From Candidula unifasciata (Eukaryota > Mollusca > Gastropoda > Stylommatophora > Geomitridae): a stretch of 64,000 bases of DNA. Positions 52,126 to 63,544 of the stretch are shown here, piece by piece; the first letter of the stretch is position 1, and every line of letters begins with the position of its first letter. The stretch covers positions 93,501-157,500 of the forward strand of contig CAJHNH020000190.1 in assembly GCA_905116865.2 (NCBI GenBank). The letters run 5' to 3'. Made by a program: the position numbers and the translations under genes. Below the pieces are notes generated by a model. The model ran no database searches, was not told the DNA's origin, and was given only the letters and a program-made list of their open reading frames with translations.

Positions 52126-52969
52126 AAATTGTCCCAGTTACCTCAGCGATGTTGAAGAAACATGTAAGGATCGTATGTGTACATGGATACAATTGTGGTA
52201 ATAGCGTCATGACTGATAGGCGAATTATTATATGATCTTTCCTATGCGGGCTGAGTGATGTCATTGTTTTTAATGTGAAAGTACAGATGTGGGATGGCTG
52301 GGAAGGGGAGAAGAGAGGGGAAACAAAAGCAGAAACCAAAAACCCCAAAACAAAGTAAAACCCTCTAAAAAAAAAATGATCATATGGGTAAGTGATGGGG
52401 TGAGATAGCTGCAGAGGCACCATGCAGGATGTAAACAGGCCAGCGATCAGTGCGGTGGAGTGAAAGAACAGCAGATAGCGATCAGGGGCCGCTACTTCCT
52501 ATAATTTGCTGGCACGTTCATCAATAATTCCCATTAATTGTGTTCAGTGACGGTCGGAAGAAATTTGCTCACCCAAAGAAAAGAAGCTTCTCAAGTTTCT
52601 CTGTCACGCGTACTCTGCGGGACACGCGTCTGGGCTTCTGTTCAGCATCAATCTTGTCTCCGAGAGAGGCAACTCCTTTCCGGGGGTCTCTTACTTGAAT
52701 GGGTTTAAAGGGAGAGAATTTGAGGACTAAGGGAGATAATTTGAATATCTGTTTGCAAAGAGAGGATGACTGTCTGAGAGTTCGTAAAGAAAAAGCTAAG
52801 ACTGCGAGAAGAGGACAGGGGAAGATTTAGTGTGAAGAGGATGAGGTGAATATAGTGAAAGAGACACTAATTTGCATAAATCTTTCTCATATTTGCCCCT
52901 GTCAAAAAATCTCAGTGACACACATGTAGTTTAAGACGTCTTTACCCTTAGTGACAGCGCTATACAACC
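52126..52969. other. No gene or repeat recognised
   Basis: About 840 bp. Contains short AGGGAGAGAATTTGAGG-like direct repeats near 52.7 kb but nothing identifiable. Confidence 0.4.
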
Positions 52970-53150
52970 GGCGGCTTTGAAGCCCCACCTTCGCATTTGT
53001 TGAGGGCCGCAATATAGCCTAATGGCTGAACGCTGTTTCTGGGACCTCTCCACGAGTGATTCCTCATCCACATGGTGGCACTTTGTGTCACCGGATGTAA
53101 ATCTTTCTGTGTGATGTCCTGGTGGGGTGAAATTTACTTACTAACCGGCA
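52970..53150 (+). repeat. Family F repeat, (TTAC)n tail
   Basis: GAAGCCCCACCTTCGCATTT to GATGTCCTGGTGGGGTGAAA, tail TTTACTTACTAACC. Confidence 0.75.
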
Positions 53151-53189
53151 GCTAGTAAAATACTATCTGTACCCACGTGCTAGGAATTT

Positions 53190-53345
53190 TTCCTGATTTC
53201 GATGCCCCACCCTTGTTGTTGTCGGGGTCCTAGTATAACTTAGTGGTTGAACGGGGTTTCTGTGACATGGGTGATCCTTACCTGAATGGTGCCATTTTGT
53301 GTCACATGGTGTTTATCGCTTGGTGTCTGTCCTAGTGGCAATAGC
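53190..53345 (+). repeat. Family F repeat, diverged
   Basis: GATGCCCCACCCTTGTTGTT, GTTTCTGTGACATGGGTGAT and GTGTTTATCGCTTGGTGTC. Confidence 0.65.
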
Positions 53346-53704
53346 GTTGCATTAATTATTTTCCTTTGCTGCGGCTCGCGCCTCTGGCCCGCGACGATCC
53401 TTATTTTTCAGTATTTTCTATTATAGCCTTCTAGGACTTGGAGTACGACATGAATTTACTTCAAACTATGCGATGTAGGCTGCAGTCTTCCGTAGGATGA
53501 AGGATGAGGTTGTGGGGTAGGTGGGTTGGGGATAGGGCCAGTTCTAGATGTTTTGACGATGTTTTTAAAAGCGGTCACTTCGTGTAATATAGAACACGTG
53601 ATATCGCCAGTGAGAGCATCAAAGACACCACAACGTGACACCCCTGTAACATAGACTAGCGCGTGTAAAAGATCATCAGACATGAATACGAATGTTTGGG
53701 GCGA
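53346..53704. other. No gene; short shared segment
   Basis: 53375-53415 shares a CTCTGGCCCG(C/G)GA(C/T)GATCC stretch and a following TTTTCAGTATTTT-like run with 43885-43925. 53500-53600 resembles family I. Otherwise unassigned. Confidence 0.3.
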
Positions 53705-53845
53705 AAACGTTTCTAGTTGCCATATAATCTAACGGTTAAACATGGTATCTAGGACCCAGTGATCACGCTCCTAATAGTGGCACGTTGTGAGAGCTGGAGT
53801 TTATGGCCCGTTTAGGGGTCCTGGTGGTGTTGACCTTAACTCTCG
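53705..53845 (+). repeat. Family F repeat, strongly degraded
   Basis: The order CTAACGGTTAAACATGGT, GTGATCACGC, GTGGCACGTTGTGA and GGGGTCCTGGTGGTGTTGAC follows family F with gaps. Confidence 0.45.
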
Positions 53846-53919
53846 CTAATTAATGAGGCTACTAGTCTACTCGGCCCTGTCTGACCTTGAGGTTACCTTG
53901 TTACAGTCGGCGGTACTTT

Positions 53920-54055
53920 TATAACGTTGAGATTGAACAGGGTTTTTGGGAGTTGTAACTGGGGGATTCTCATCTGAGTAATTACACATTGCACTTTGCC
54001 TCACAGGGTGTTATTAGCTCAGTGTCTGAGGGGTCCTAGTGGAGTTCAATTTCAC
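53920..54055 (+). repeat. Family F repeat whose tail became the (ACTC)n array
   Basis: GAACAGGGTTTTTGGGAG, CACAGGGTGTTATTAGCTC and GGGGTCCTAGTGGAGTTCAA match the F 3' half. The next bases are TTTCACTCGCTCACTCACTC, the start of the tetranucleotide array. Confidence 0.65.
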
Positions 54056-54590
54056 TCGCTCACTCACTCACTCACTCACTTCACTCACTTACTCACTCAC
54101 TTTTTACCCACACCATACACTACCTCATCCACTCAATCACTATTTTAACCACACCATACACTACTTCACCCACTCACTCACACACTCAATTTTTTACCTA
54201 CACCATACACTACTTCACTCACTCACTCACTCACTCACTCACTCACTCACTCACTCACTCACTCACTCACTCACTCACTCACTCACTCACTCACTCACTC
54301 ACTCACTCACTCACTCACTCACTCACTCACTCACTCACTCACTCACTCACTCACACTCACTCACTCACTCACTATTTTACCCACACCATACACTACTTCG
54401 CCCACTTACTCACTCACACATTCACTCATTTAATCACTCCACTTACTACCACGCTTACTCACTCATTCCACTTACTGTCTCACAACCTCACTACCTCGTT
54501 TAGTCCACTTACTCACTCAGTAACTCTCTCACTGACACACTCACTCACTCACTTACTCACTCAACCACTTACTCACTATTTTACCCACTG
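54053..54590. repeat. (ACTC)n array with ~65-bp interspersed block
   Basis: About 540 bp. Pure CACT runs are separated by four copies of a TTTTACCCACACCATACACT block. A longest perfect run of about 135 bp lies at 54215-54353. Confidence 0.95.
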
Positions 54591-54774
54591 TTGCGACCGA
54601 TTTAACTGCTTACAAAAACACTATGTGCTGTCTCCCCAATAAAGTTTGGCTAGAATGAACCACGTTTGTCTTCGGGATTATTACCTGCTGATGCCCCAGT
54701 ATCTTATGAGGCCCCAAAATCTTTTGATGCCTCAATATCTTTTGATGCGCCAGTATCTTTAATGTCTCAATATC

Positions 54775-54930
54775 TTCTGAGGCCCTAGTATCTTCCACGG
54801 TACGACTCTTGTACAACTGTCAGAAAACGGCGAGAACAGTTTTGGATTTTTTTTCAGCACAGGCAACGATCCCCAGTCTTCGAGACTGTTAACCGCATTC
54901 ACTAAACTCTACGCCACGGAGCCGCATAAT
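54775..54930 (-). repeat. Family J tRNA-like SINE (tentative)
   Basis: The minus-strand head is GCGGCTCCGTGGCGTAGAGT, with an anticodon-arm-like GGTTAACAGTCTCGAAGACT and GGGGATCGTTGCC in place of a canonical B box. Related to 46020-46200. Confidence 0.5.
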
Positions 54931-55434
54931 GCAACAGCTGAGGGTACCTTAATTATAACTTCCTCAGAGGTTGAAAGAAGTATGATCTGTCTTTATCTAC
55001 TGTCCAGATTTACCTTCTTTAACTTGAGGATAGTATAAGGAAAACTTTAGGGAGCAGCAGGGAGAGGATACACCGATTGATTGTAGTGAGATTCGTTAGT
55101 GGTTAGGTTCGTTACTAGGGACCAGATCTTTTTCTTTGATCCTTCTGTCAGAAAACGTGTATCGGGAGGCCGGTAGCCCTTTGAAAGCTATTGTGCAGTC
55201 CATATCTCCTCGTGTACCACACAGCTTTTTCTTCATTGTGGTTGCAACAGGTCAGATTGCGTCTCTGTTGTCAGCATGCAGCTGACAACGTTGGAGCACA
55301 TACTCAGCATTTGCAGGTGCCACGGGGCAGGGAAGCTTTCTGTGTGACCATATGTTGACGAAGTCTGTTGTGTTTTTTTTTCCCCTTAGTCTGAACATAA
55401 AACATTGCCACTGAAACCTACACATTATATTTCA
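54931..55434. other. No gene or repeat recognised
   Basis: About 500 bp with no identifiable feature. Confidence 0.4.
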
Positions 55435-55620
55435 TTTAATTCCTCCGAAGTCGGAGTACATCTGCCGGAGAGGCGGGGAACGAGGACTGCAAACAAATAA
55501 GCCAGTAAAACGGATGTACACGCAAAACTCAGGTCAAGGTAAAAGCCAAAAGTCCATTTTGGACGAACAACCGTGACTTACCGCCGGAATTCACAGCCGG
55601 TGAACAAGAAGAAGAAGATT
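55435..55620 (+). repeat. Family G repeat, 3' half
   Basis: CTCCGAAGTCGGAGTACATC, ACGGATGTACACGCAAAACT and 3' CAGCCGGTGAACAAGAAGAA. Confidence 0.7.
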
Positions 55621-55799
55621 TCATTTAACTTCTCAACCGCTGCGGTTCGTTTACATAACAGTATATTACAAGACGGTTGAATGGGGTTTCAGTGTTTTGT
55701 TTCTGTGTCATTCTCATGTTTAACGTGTTTGTCCTTCGGACAGCAATCATAGAGGAGAATCATGACCAAACATCCGGTCGGGCACTAGATTCCCGACTA

Positions 55800-56085
55800 C
55801 ATTATTATACCTCCCCGTGTGGGTTCCGGGACCCATTGTGAGGGAAGGAAGAATAGACCCACAGTCTCCCAAATAAGCATATCTTTAGAGTCGGCTAATC
55901 GGGAGCTTTCTTCGAAGTCGGAGTGACTCTGCCTGAGAGGCAAGGAATCAACAGTCTGCATTCAAATAAATCAGATCTGTAAAACGGATGTGCGCGCAGC
56001 AATCAGGTTCGGGAAGGCCAAAGTAAGTTAACAACCATAACATTCCCCCACAGTTTGCAGCCGGTGAAAGCATAGAAAAAGAAAA
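55800..56085 (+). repeat. Family G repeat, full length
   Basis: CCCCGTGTGGGTTCCGGGAC, AGAATAGACCCACAGTCTCC, TTCTTCGAAGTCGGAGTGAC and TGCAGCCGGTGAAAGCATAG. The tail is A-rich rather than pure AAG. Confidence 0.75.
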
Positions 56086-56094
56086 TTATTATAC

Positions 56095-56285
56095 CTGTTT
56101 CTCATGTGGGAGACGCGGGTTCATTCCGCAGTAAGATGATCGTGTTTTTTTACTATCGGAGGCAAAAATAAACATCCTAACCAGCACAGCCCGTGGCGCA
56201 AGCACAAGCCAGGCGTCCCTAAGGCTCATGGCCACCTATCCACACCGGCCTAAAAATTCGTGAAAACAGACAGTGGTGACAATTT
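56095..56285 (+). repeat. Family H SINE, 5' head partly missing
   Basis: B-box-like GCGGGTTCATTCC, ACTATCGGAGGCAAAAATAA and CCACACCGGCCTAAAAATTC align with the 39.4-kb and 46.9-kb copies. Confidence 0.6.
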
Positions 56286-56779
56286 TAAGTCTTTGCTTAC
56301 GACTGCTGTAAAACGTTAATTTTTTGTTTAACTCTGAACGAATGGTACATTTGTTCAGATTACACTAAAGCAGTGATTTGTCAGTTACTGCTACAAAATC
56401 TTGCCCTGGTGATCAAACCAGCAGCTACGCCTTTGAAATTAGTTTCATTCAGTTTAATGGTTCTCGGTCATGGAGGGATCTATATTCAATACAGCTATAA
56501 TTAATGTTATTAAATTTAATTAATTAACTAATGACATTTGTTTATATTCTTTGCTACCCCAATGCTTTCTTGTTTATTTCATGTGTACTATAGCCGTGCA
56601 TGTATATGTATTCCCGTGACCCCCCCTCCTCCTTCTTTTTACGTTTTTTTGTTTTTTTGTTTTTTTGTTTTTGTTTTTTGTTTGTTTTATTTTTAATAGC
56701 ACTGTTGTATCCCCCTCCCCCTCCCCCTCACACACACAAAGGGACACTGGGAGCTACATAGGGAGTGTTCAAAAAGACC

Positions 56780-56865
56780 TCGGCGGCTTTCATTCTCCAG
56801 CGTTGCTCTATGTATCTGTATATAGACACATACGCTCGCACACACATAGTGCTTAATATAACTAG
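56780..56865 (+). repeat. Detached unit of the 86-bp minisatellite
   Basis: CCTCGGCGGCTTTCATTCTC to TAGTGCTTAATATAACTAG equals one 86-bp unit of the array at 57.47 kb. It is separated from that array by family B and C SINEs. Confidence 0.8.
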
Positions 56866-57054
56866 TTGACCATGTTCTTAGTGCACTTGTATCCATGGCG
56901 AGGCGCACACGCCGTCTGGAGGTGACAGGTTCAATTCCCGGCACGGTAACTATAGCTTTCGATTTTTATGTTGGCTAGTGTGTTCTTCTATCTTGCTACT
57001 TCTTTCTATGGGTGCCGATCAATACACTTTCTGTTACTTGATTAATTCATAATA
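56866..57054 (+). repeat. Family B SINE, full length
   Basis: GACCATGTTCTTAGTGCACT, TCCATGGCGAGGCGCACACG, B box GGTTCAATTCCCGGC, 3' TTACTTGATTAATTCAT. Confidence 0.85.
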
Positions 57055-57109
57055 TTTAACCGCCTCAAAGGTTCCCCCTCTGTTTATTATAGAATTAATA
57101 TAGCCTCGG

Positions 57110-57465
57110 CGGCGGTAGCTGCGTGGTCTCGAGGCATGGTGTCCGCCTCGACTGCTAGAGGTTCTAGGTTCAATCCTCGGTTTTGGCTGGAATTTTGCAC
57201 GTGGACTTAGACTTCTAGTAATTCGCCCTGGTCTGTGGGTAGTGAGATCGGACGCCCGTGTGCATTGTTGCGCACGTAAAAATCCCTTGCAGTTGGAAAT
57301 CGCTTAACGGCCCTGCCACGACAAAAAAGTTATCAAAATCCTCACCAGTGTTACAGAGCTTGTGCTGAGCTTCTTCGGACTCAGACTTGAGTTAGAAGAA
57401 ATAACGGAGCAGTTATGGGACACAACCCGTGTGCCGTGATGTTGATCCGTTGTTGAAACCTTAAC
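57110..57465 (+). repeat. Family C SINE, internal deletions
   Basis: Head GGTAGCTGCGTGGTCTCGAG, B box GGTTCTAGGTTCAATCC, GACGCCCGTGTGCATTGTTG, then small deletions before TTGATCCGTTGTTGAAACC. Confidence 0.8.
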
Positions 57466-57469
57466 CTCA

Positions 57470-57968
57470 AACCTTGGCGGCTTTCATTCCCCAGAGTTGT
57501 TCTATCTATCTGTATACATACACACACGCGCACGCACATACATAGTACTAAATATAACCTTGGCGGCTTTCATTCCCCAGAGTTGTTCTATCTATCTGTA
57601 TACATACACACACGCGCACGCACATACATAGTACTAAATATAACCTTGGCGGCTTTCATTTCCCAGAGTTGTTCTATCTATATGAATACATACACACACG
57701 CGCACGCACATACATAGTACTAAATATAACCTTGGCGGCTTTTATTCCCCAGAGTTGTTCTATCTATATGTATACATACACACACGCGCACGCACATACA
57801 TAGTACTAAATATAACCTTGGCGGCAGAGTTGTTCTATCTATTTTATTCGCGCCCAGAGCTTTGTTCCCTATCTATCCGTATACATACACACACGCGCAC
57901 GCACATACATAGTACTAAATATAACCTCGACGACTTTCATTCCCTAGAGTTTCTCTATGTATCTGTAT

Positions 57969-57995
<27 letters not shown>
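57470..57995. repeat. 86-bp minisatellite, about 6 copies
   Basis: Units start CTTGGCGGCTTTCATTCCCC at 57473, 57559, 57645, 57731 and 57817, exactly 86 bp apart, then become irregular. Each contains ACACACACGCGCACGCACAT. Confidence 0.95.
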
Positions 57996-58000
<5 letters not shown>

Positions 58001-58560
58001 TCATTAAGTACTGGGTGTGTGTTCTCATGCCTGCCGAACCCACCTCATCTATCAACCAGTCTGCCTACATCTCGACCAAAACATCCACAACCGTTCCCTT
58101 TAAATTTAATGATACCAGTGTTTCTGGTCTGACATTTAATCCAACAATAAACACTGGCATATCGGCAACTGTCTGAATGGCCCACGCCTCTATCTAACAG
58201 AAACCGGAGAACAAGCAAAGAAAAAGAAAAACGGGGATCAATATTCTAACGCACTCAGTCACATAATCAGAAGGTTTGACAACTGACCGTGACCTTCGCT
58301 TGCTGTATAGAACTCACGCTTATAAAAAATATCAGGATGCGTGCGGGATCGATAGTGCTTTATCATTCTACGCTACCACTCCCACCACCTCGTGGATGGG
58401 AGGTAAAGGGGAGAAAAAAAAAGCCAGGGATTAAATGAAATGAGAATTATGCAAATAAGGATAATCTGATCTCCCTGATTGGAGGGTTGTCAGACCATCT
58501 GGCTGTGTGAAGAGTCTGGTCTGGTTAGGTCGTTTGTTATGTTCAATTTGGTTAGGTTTT
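57996..58560. other. No gene or repeat recognised
   Basis: Short ORFs without identifiable domains. Confidence 0.4.
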
Positions 58561-59965
58561 TTGAAGCGTCTAGTTTGGTGTCTCGTTGTATCATATAGCT
58601 AGGCTATCTTGGTTTGTTATGTATTCAAGTTATCCTAGTGTGTCACCAAATAGTTAGGTTATCTTAGTGTATCATATAGCCGGGTAATCTAGGTGTATCA
58701 TAAAGTTGAACTAACTTAGTATATCATACATTTGGGTTATCTTAGTGTATCATATAGCTGGGTAATCTATTTGTGTCATACAGTTCAACTATCTTAGTGT
58801 ATCATATAGGTGGGTAATCTAGGTGTATCATACAGTTGGGTTATCTTAGTGTATCATATAGCTAGGCTGTCTTGGTTTGTTATGTATTTAAGTTATCCTA
58901 GTGTGTCACTAAATAGTTGAGTTATCTTAGTGTATCATATAGCTGGGTAATCTAGGTGTATAATACAGTTGAGTTATCTTAGTGTATCATTTAGCTGGGT
59001 AATCTAAGTGTATCATGCAGTTGGGTTATCTTAATGTATCATATAGCCGGGTAATCTTAGGTATTTATCAGTACATTCATCTTATTCATAGCTGTAGTAT
59101 ACCAGATAGCTGGGTTATCTCTACCCTACTGTATCATGTTGGAGGTTCAAATACTGGGTAGTGCATATCATTGAGCTGTATTTTTGTATCATATAGTTGG
59201 GTTACCCTAGTGTATTATATAGTTGGGGGATATATTTATATATCATACTGTTAGGTTATCGTATTGTATTATATAGTTTGGTGATATATTAATAAATCAT
59301 ATTGTTAGGTTATCTTATTGTATCATACAGTTGGGTGATATATTAATATATCATATTGCTAGGTTATCTTATTGTATCATACAGTTGGATGAATATATCA
59401 TATTGTTAGGTTATCTTATTGTATCTGTGGCGGGTAACTTCGCTTTAACTAGCGAATGCACTATGTGACCAACATTTTGTGAAACATCATTAGGTCTTAT
59501 AGTATACCCCTGCTGGTTAAATATCGGGGTTTGCCCACATCTTATTCCCTACTGTAAGTAATATATTATGTATTAAAGTTTATACTAGCTTTTGTTCACT
59601 ACACACTTACAGTTAAAATGAAACTTCAGAAAACGGTGTAAGAACATTACTGTTTATTAGGACAAGCCGGTATATTTTAGTATATCATATAGCTGGGTTA
59701 TATTAGTGCATCATATAATTGGGCTGTATTTTTGTGTCATATAGTTGGGTTATCATATTGTTAGGTTATCTTATTGTATCATATAGTTATATGATATAAT
59801 AATATATCATTTTGTTAGTTTATCTTATTGTATCGTATAGTTGGGTGATATATTAATATATCATACTGGTATGTTATCTTATTGTATCATATAGTTGGGT
59901 GATATATTAATAAATCATATGTAATGTTATCTTATTGTATCATATATTTGGGATATCACAGTGTA
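58561..59965. repeat. Diverged ~26-bp AT-rich array
   Basis: Units of the type TTATCTTAGTGTATCATATA followed by GCTGGG or GTTGGG. A later subtype (GTGATATATTAATATATCAT) appears after 59.2 kb. A unique insertion occupies about 59425-59670. Probably 40 or more units. Confidence 0.85.
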
Positions 59966-60279
59966 TCATATCAGGTTTTTTTGCTTGCGTCACGTGTATA
60001 TTCTAGCTTGGACTATATGTGTATGTGTGTGTATAATACATATGTTTACACACACAAAGAATATAATTGTAGGCCATGTGTAAATATTTATAATATATAC
60101 ATAATTATACACACAAAGAATTCAACATATTTTTCACTTCCAAAGTATAAATACATATGGAGTAAATCTATACCACAGTTTATTTCTATGTTATATTTAC
60201 ATATTTTATGTGTTGTATACATGTTCCATTTCTAGCGTATTCGCCTTATCGATATCAGACAAAAGCACAAATACGTAAG
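59966..60279. other. No gene or repeat recognised
   Basis: AT-rich with TATACACACAAAGAAT direct repeats at about 60045 and 60107. Confidence 0.4.
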
Positions 60280-60440
60280 TTTCAATAAACAACAGCTTTA
60301 TTGACCAAAACGTTGGGGTAGGGTAGGGGGGTCTGGCCGCACACAGTTTACCGGATCACGCTGACATCCAGGGCGACAGATGGTGTCATCTGCTACCCGA
60401 ACTTGGGACCTTCGGGGGAAGTGTGGCAAACAGGGGCCAA
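60280..60440. repeat. Direct duplicate, copy 1
   Basis: CAATAAACAACAGCTTTATT, CTGACATCCAGGGCGACAG and GGGGGAAGTGTGGCAAACAG recur about 514 bp downstream. Confidence 0.75.
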
Positions 60441-60794
60441 TCAATAACGTGGATAGATGGGGTCGACCCGGGTCGTGCTCACTGGTAGAGGTTGTGGGAA
60501 AACAAGGGGAGGGGAGATTGGGGTGGCCCGGGGAGGGGGTGGGGGAGAAGAGTGTATTTGGAAACTGGGAGAGTGTTTCTCTTCTCCTTATATGTGACGA
60601 AAAGGGTTTGGATGGATATGATATGATTCGGGATGTCAAGAGTGTTTGTTATCTTTGGATGTGGTTCGTGGGAGAGGTTTTTAGACCAGCAGGAGTCTAA
60701 GTAGTGTCTCCAAACGTGAGGCCCACGCCCCAATTTGATTGTTAAGTGTGTTCCATAAGCGGGGGTGTGGTGATATCGTAGGTGGACTCGTCTA
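60441..60794. other. Unassigned sequence between the direct duplicates
   Basis: G-rich on the plus strand (60480-60545). It could be the interior of a small element or simple duplication spacing. No coding motif seen. Confidence 0.35.
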
Positions 60795-60955
60795 GTTTAA
60801 AATAAACAACAGCTTTATGACCAAAACACTGAGGGGTTTATGTTAAGGGGGGTGTGGCCGCACATGTTACGATACGCTGACATCCAGGGACAGATGGTGT
60901 CATCGTGTGGCGAACTTTACGGGGGAAGTGTGGCAAAAGGGGCCAATTTACAAAG
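60795..60955. repeat. Direct duplicate, copy 2
   Basis: AATAAACAACAGCTTTATGA, CTGACATCCAGGGACAG and GGGGGAAGTGTGGCAAAAGG, with several small deletions compared with copy 1. Confidence 0.75.
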
Positions 60956-61051
60956 GCTTAGTTGGGGCATGTTACAAGACACACACAAATATAACCCGCT
61001 GGTTTATATCGTCACGTTCATGACGCCACCCAAGCGTGTCGACAGGGATAT

Positions 61052-61273
61052 GTTTGTTTGTTTTAGTATCCAGAAGCCATGAGTTGTTAACCCTTAGGCT
61101 CGGTATTATGGATATCGCAACCTTTCGGCCTTGATTCCATTGTAAATACCGTAAATCTGGGAGAAAAATGTGGCTTTCCTGCCTACCCCCCGGATTGAAC
61201 CCGGACCACAAGGAGTACGTCACCCGGTCTCCGCGAAATCCGGTTTAGCCAATTCCGCTAGAGAACCGGGCGT
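61052..61273 (-). repeat. Family E SINE, full length, 10-bp TSD
   Basis: Minus-strand head GCCCGGTTCTCTAGCGGAAT, B box GGTCCGGGTTCAATCC, 3' end TTCTGGATACTAAAACAAAC. ACAGGGATAT occurs exactly at 61042-61051 and 61274-61283. Confidence 0.95.
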
Positions 61274-61456
61274 ACAGGGATATACCAGGGTTATGTAACC
61301 TGAGTTTACTAAGGGGTGAAAATGGGGACGGCCATAGTCCAGAGGCCCGAGACCAAGTACAGAAAGATTTGTAATGCATTATTAGCAATGGTCCGCAGGC
61401 CTGATTCAGCCTTCAAGCCGCTAGTTGAATAGCCTTTGTGTTTACAAATGTGCGGG

Positions 61457-61700
61457 AGTCCCCGTGGCGGAGCGGCTAGAAGTTCGCTGCGGATCGGAAG
61501 GTCGTGGGTGCGCTCCCTATAGGAGCCAGCATTTTTGTGTGTGTAAAAATGCCCGTGGCTTCCAGGTCGACCCAGCTTTGAGTGGGTACCGGGTGCAGTC
61601 CTGGGAAGTAAAGACGGCCGACGTGATGCTGACCACATCACTCATCTTGTGCCGAATGGTCTTTAAAAAATATAGGTCTATCCCTACATGCCCTAAACTT
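61457..61700 (+). repeat. Family D SINE, full length
   Basis: Head GTCCCCGTGGCGGAGCGGCT, B-box-like GTCGTGGGTGCGCTCCC, body TTCCAGGTCGACCCAGCTTT, 3' TATAGGTCTATCCCTACATG. Confidence 0.85.
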
Positions 61701-61799
61701 ATACACATGTGTGTGAGGCATCATATGCCCGTTGCGCTAGTGTCGTATAAAGGACCCTTTGTCTATTTTTTTTGTTCACTGAAGTATAGATAGGGATTT

Positions 61800-62085
61800 C
61801 TCCACATGGGTTCTGAGGCCCCATTGTGGGGAAACAAGACTAAACTCACTGCTCTCCCCCCCCCCCCCCCCCAAACAATATCGTAGGAGTTGACTAACTG
61901 GGAACTTCCTTCAAAATCGGAGAGCGTCTGCCCGAGTGGGAAGGAACAACCAACTGCACATAAGTAAGCCAGTAAAACGGACGTACACGCAAAACTCAGG
62001 CCCTAGCACAAAGTCCAAATCTAAATGTGCGAACAAGCAGCACTTTCTGCCAAAACTTACAACCGGTGAACAGAGAAGGAGATGG
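61800..62085 (+). repeat. Family G repeat, full length
   Basis: CTCCACATGGGTTCTGAGGC, GGAGTTGACTAACTGGGAAC, ACGGACGTACACGCAAAACT and AACCGGTGAACAGAGAAGG. Confidence 0.75.
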
Positions 62086-62504
62086 AGTTTCAGTTGCCTG
62101 CAACTGACACCTGTTTATGTTAAAGGAGATTCAGAATTAGTGGTTCCCCATCTCCCCCCACCCCAATTTTACAATATACACAAGAGTAAATAGAAAACCC
62201 ATACAGTGTTTTTTTTTTTCGGTCTGTAAATGTCTGTCTGTGTTTGTCTGCAAACTTGGTAACTTCGGGATTCTAAGCATAACACCTTTGGAGATAAATG
62301 CGAATCCGTATTAGAAAATAGCATTAAATCATTCTTAACTCTTTGAGTCCCAGAGGGTTTAGCATCACAGTCCCAAGGGGTAGTAAAGAGAGACATAAAA
62401 TCGGCGCATCATGCGTTCATTGGGCTTCCAGGTTGAAACCTGTGAACATATGATGCGTTCCTTGGGACACAACGAGTTGAGATGTTTCTTCTTTCTTCTT
62501 GTGT
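62086..62504. other. No gene or repeat recognised
   Basis: About 420 bp. A TGATGCGTTC(C/A)TTGGG motif occurs twice near 62.41-62.46 kb. Confidence 0.4.
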
Positions 62505-62800
62505 CGTTTCAATGATACCAGGTTGTAGCCCAGTGTCGTGGTTTTGTCGTCTCAGTGATACCAAGTTGTAGTCCAGTGTCGTGGTTTTGTCGTCTCAATG
62601 ATACCAGGCTGTAGCCCAGTGTCGTGGTTTTGTCGTCTCAGTGATACCAGGTTGTAGCCCAGTGTCGTGGTTTTGTCGTCTCAATGATACCAGGTTGTAG
62701 CCCAGTGTCGTGGCTTTGTCTCAACGATACCAGGTTGTAGCCCAGTGTCGTGGTTTTGTCGTCTCAATGATACCAGGTTGTAGCCCAGTGTCGTGGGTTT
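62505..62800. repeat. 43-bp minisatellite, about 7 copies
   Basis: The unit is TGATACCAGGTTGTAGCCCA plus GTGTCGTGGTTTTGTCGTCT and CAA. Copies are highly similar and one has a small deletion (GGCTTTGTCTCAACG). Confidence 0.95.
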
Positions 62801-63049
62801 GTGTATCTGTTCTGTCTTGCGCTTCTCAAGTGGCGTGGGTGATGCCTACACTATGTATCCATCTTCCTTGGCCTTGCTCTCGCCTTTCACCCAGACATGT
62901 TGCTGTTTAAGATGTTTAAAGGAGTGAATGTTCACTTCGATAGACTTCCTTTGATCCTAATTAACACTGTCTTCCTACGCAGAGCAACTATGTTGTATGC
63001 ACGTGAGATATGGGCATTGTGACAAAAAGGTCAATAGTTAGTGGCCATG

Positions 63050-63350
63050 TTATCTTCTTCTTCTTCGCTTTTACCGGCTGTAATTCCATTAAAACATTCC
63101 AGCTGTTCGTCCACATCCGAACTTTAGTTTTGTTCCATAACAAGAATTGTGTGCACATCCGTTTGACAGATCTAACTCAATACTATACAAACCATTGGTT
63201 CATCGCCTCTCACGCAGACGCACACCGACATCGATAGGACACCCCTAAATAGTAAATTTTTACGGCATGCTTGTTATGGCGCCATTGGCTTTTTCCCAAT
63301 CGCCTCTTTGAAAATGAGACTCCCGGAACCCACAGGGGGAAAACCATAGA
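63050..63350 (-). repeat. Family G repeat, full length
   Basis: TTCTTCTTCTTCGCTTTTAC marks the tail. The body runs to TTTACGGCATGCTTGTTATG and GGAACCCACAGGGGGAAAAC. Confidence 0.75.
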
Positions 63351-63459
63351 ATGATAAGTTGAAAAAAAAAAAAAATAACGAAGGCCTCCTTGAAATAGAT
63401 GAAAACTTGAAAAGAATGTTGTCAAGTTCATCAATATTTTGTGGAGTTCCAAAAAATGG

Positions 63460-63520
63460 AAGAAGAAGAAGAAGAAGAAGAAGAAGAAGAAAAAGAAGAA
63501 GAAGAAGAAGAAGAAGAATG
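63460..63520 (+). repeat. (GAA)n microsatellite
   Basis: About 20 GAA triplets with one AAA slip. Confidence 0.95.
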
Positions 63521-63544
63521 TAGTGACACAAAGTTCAGTAGAGG

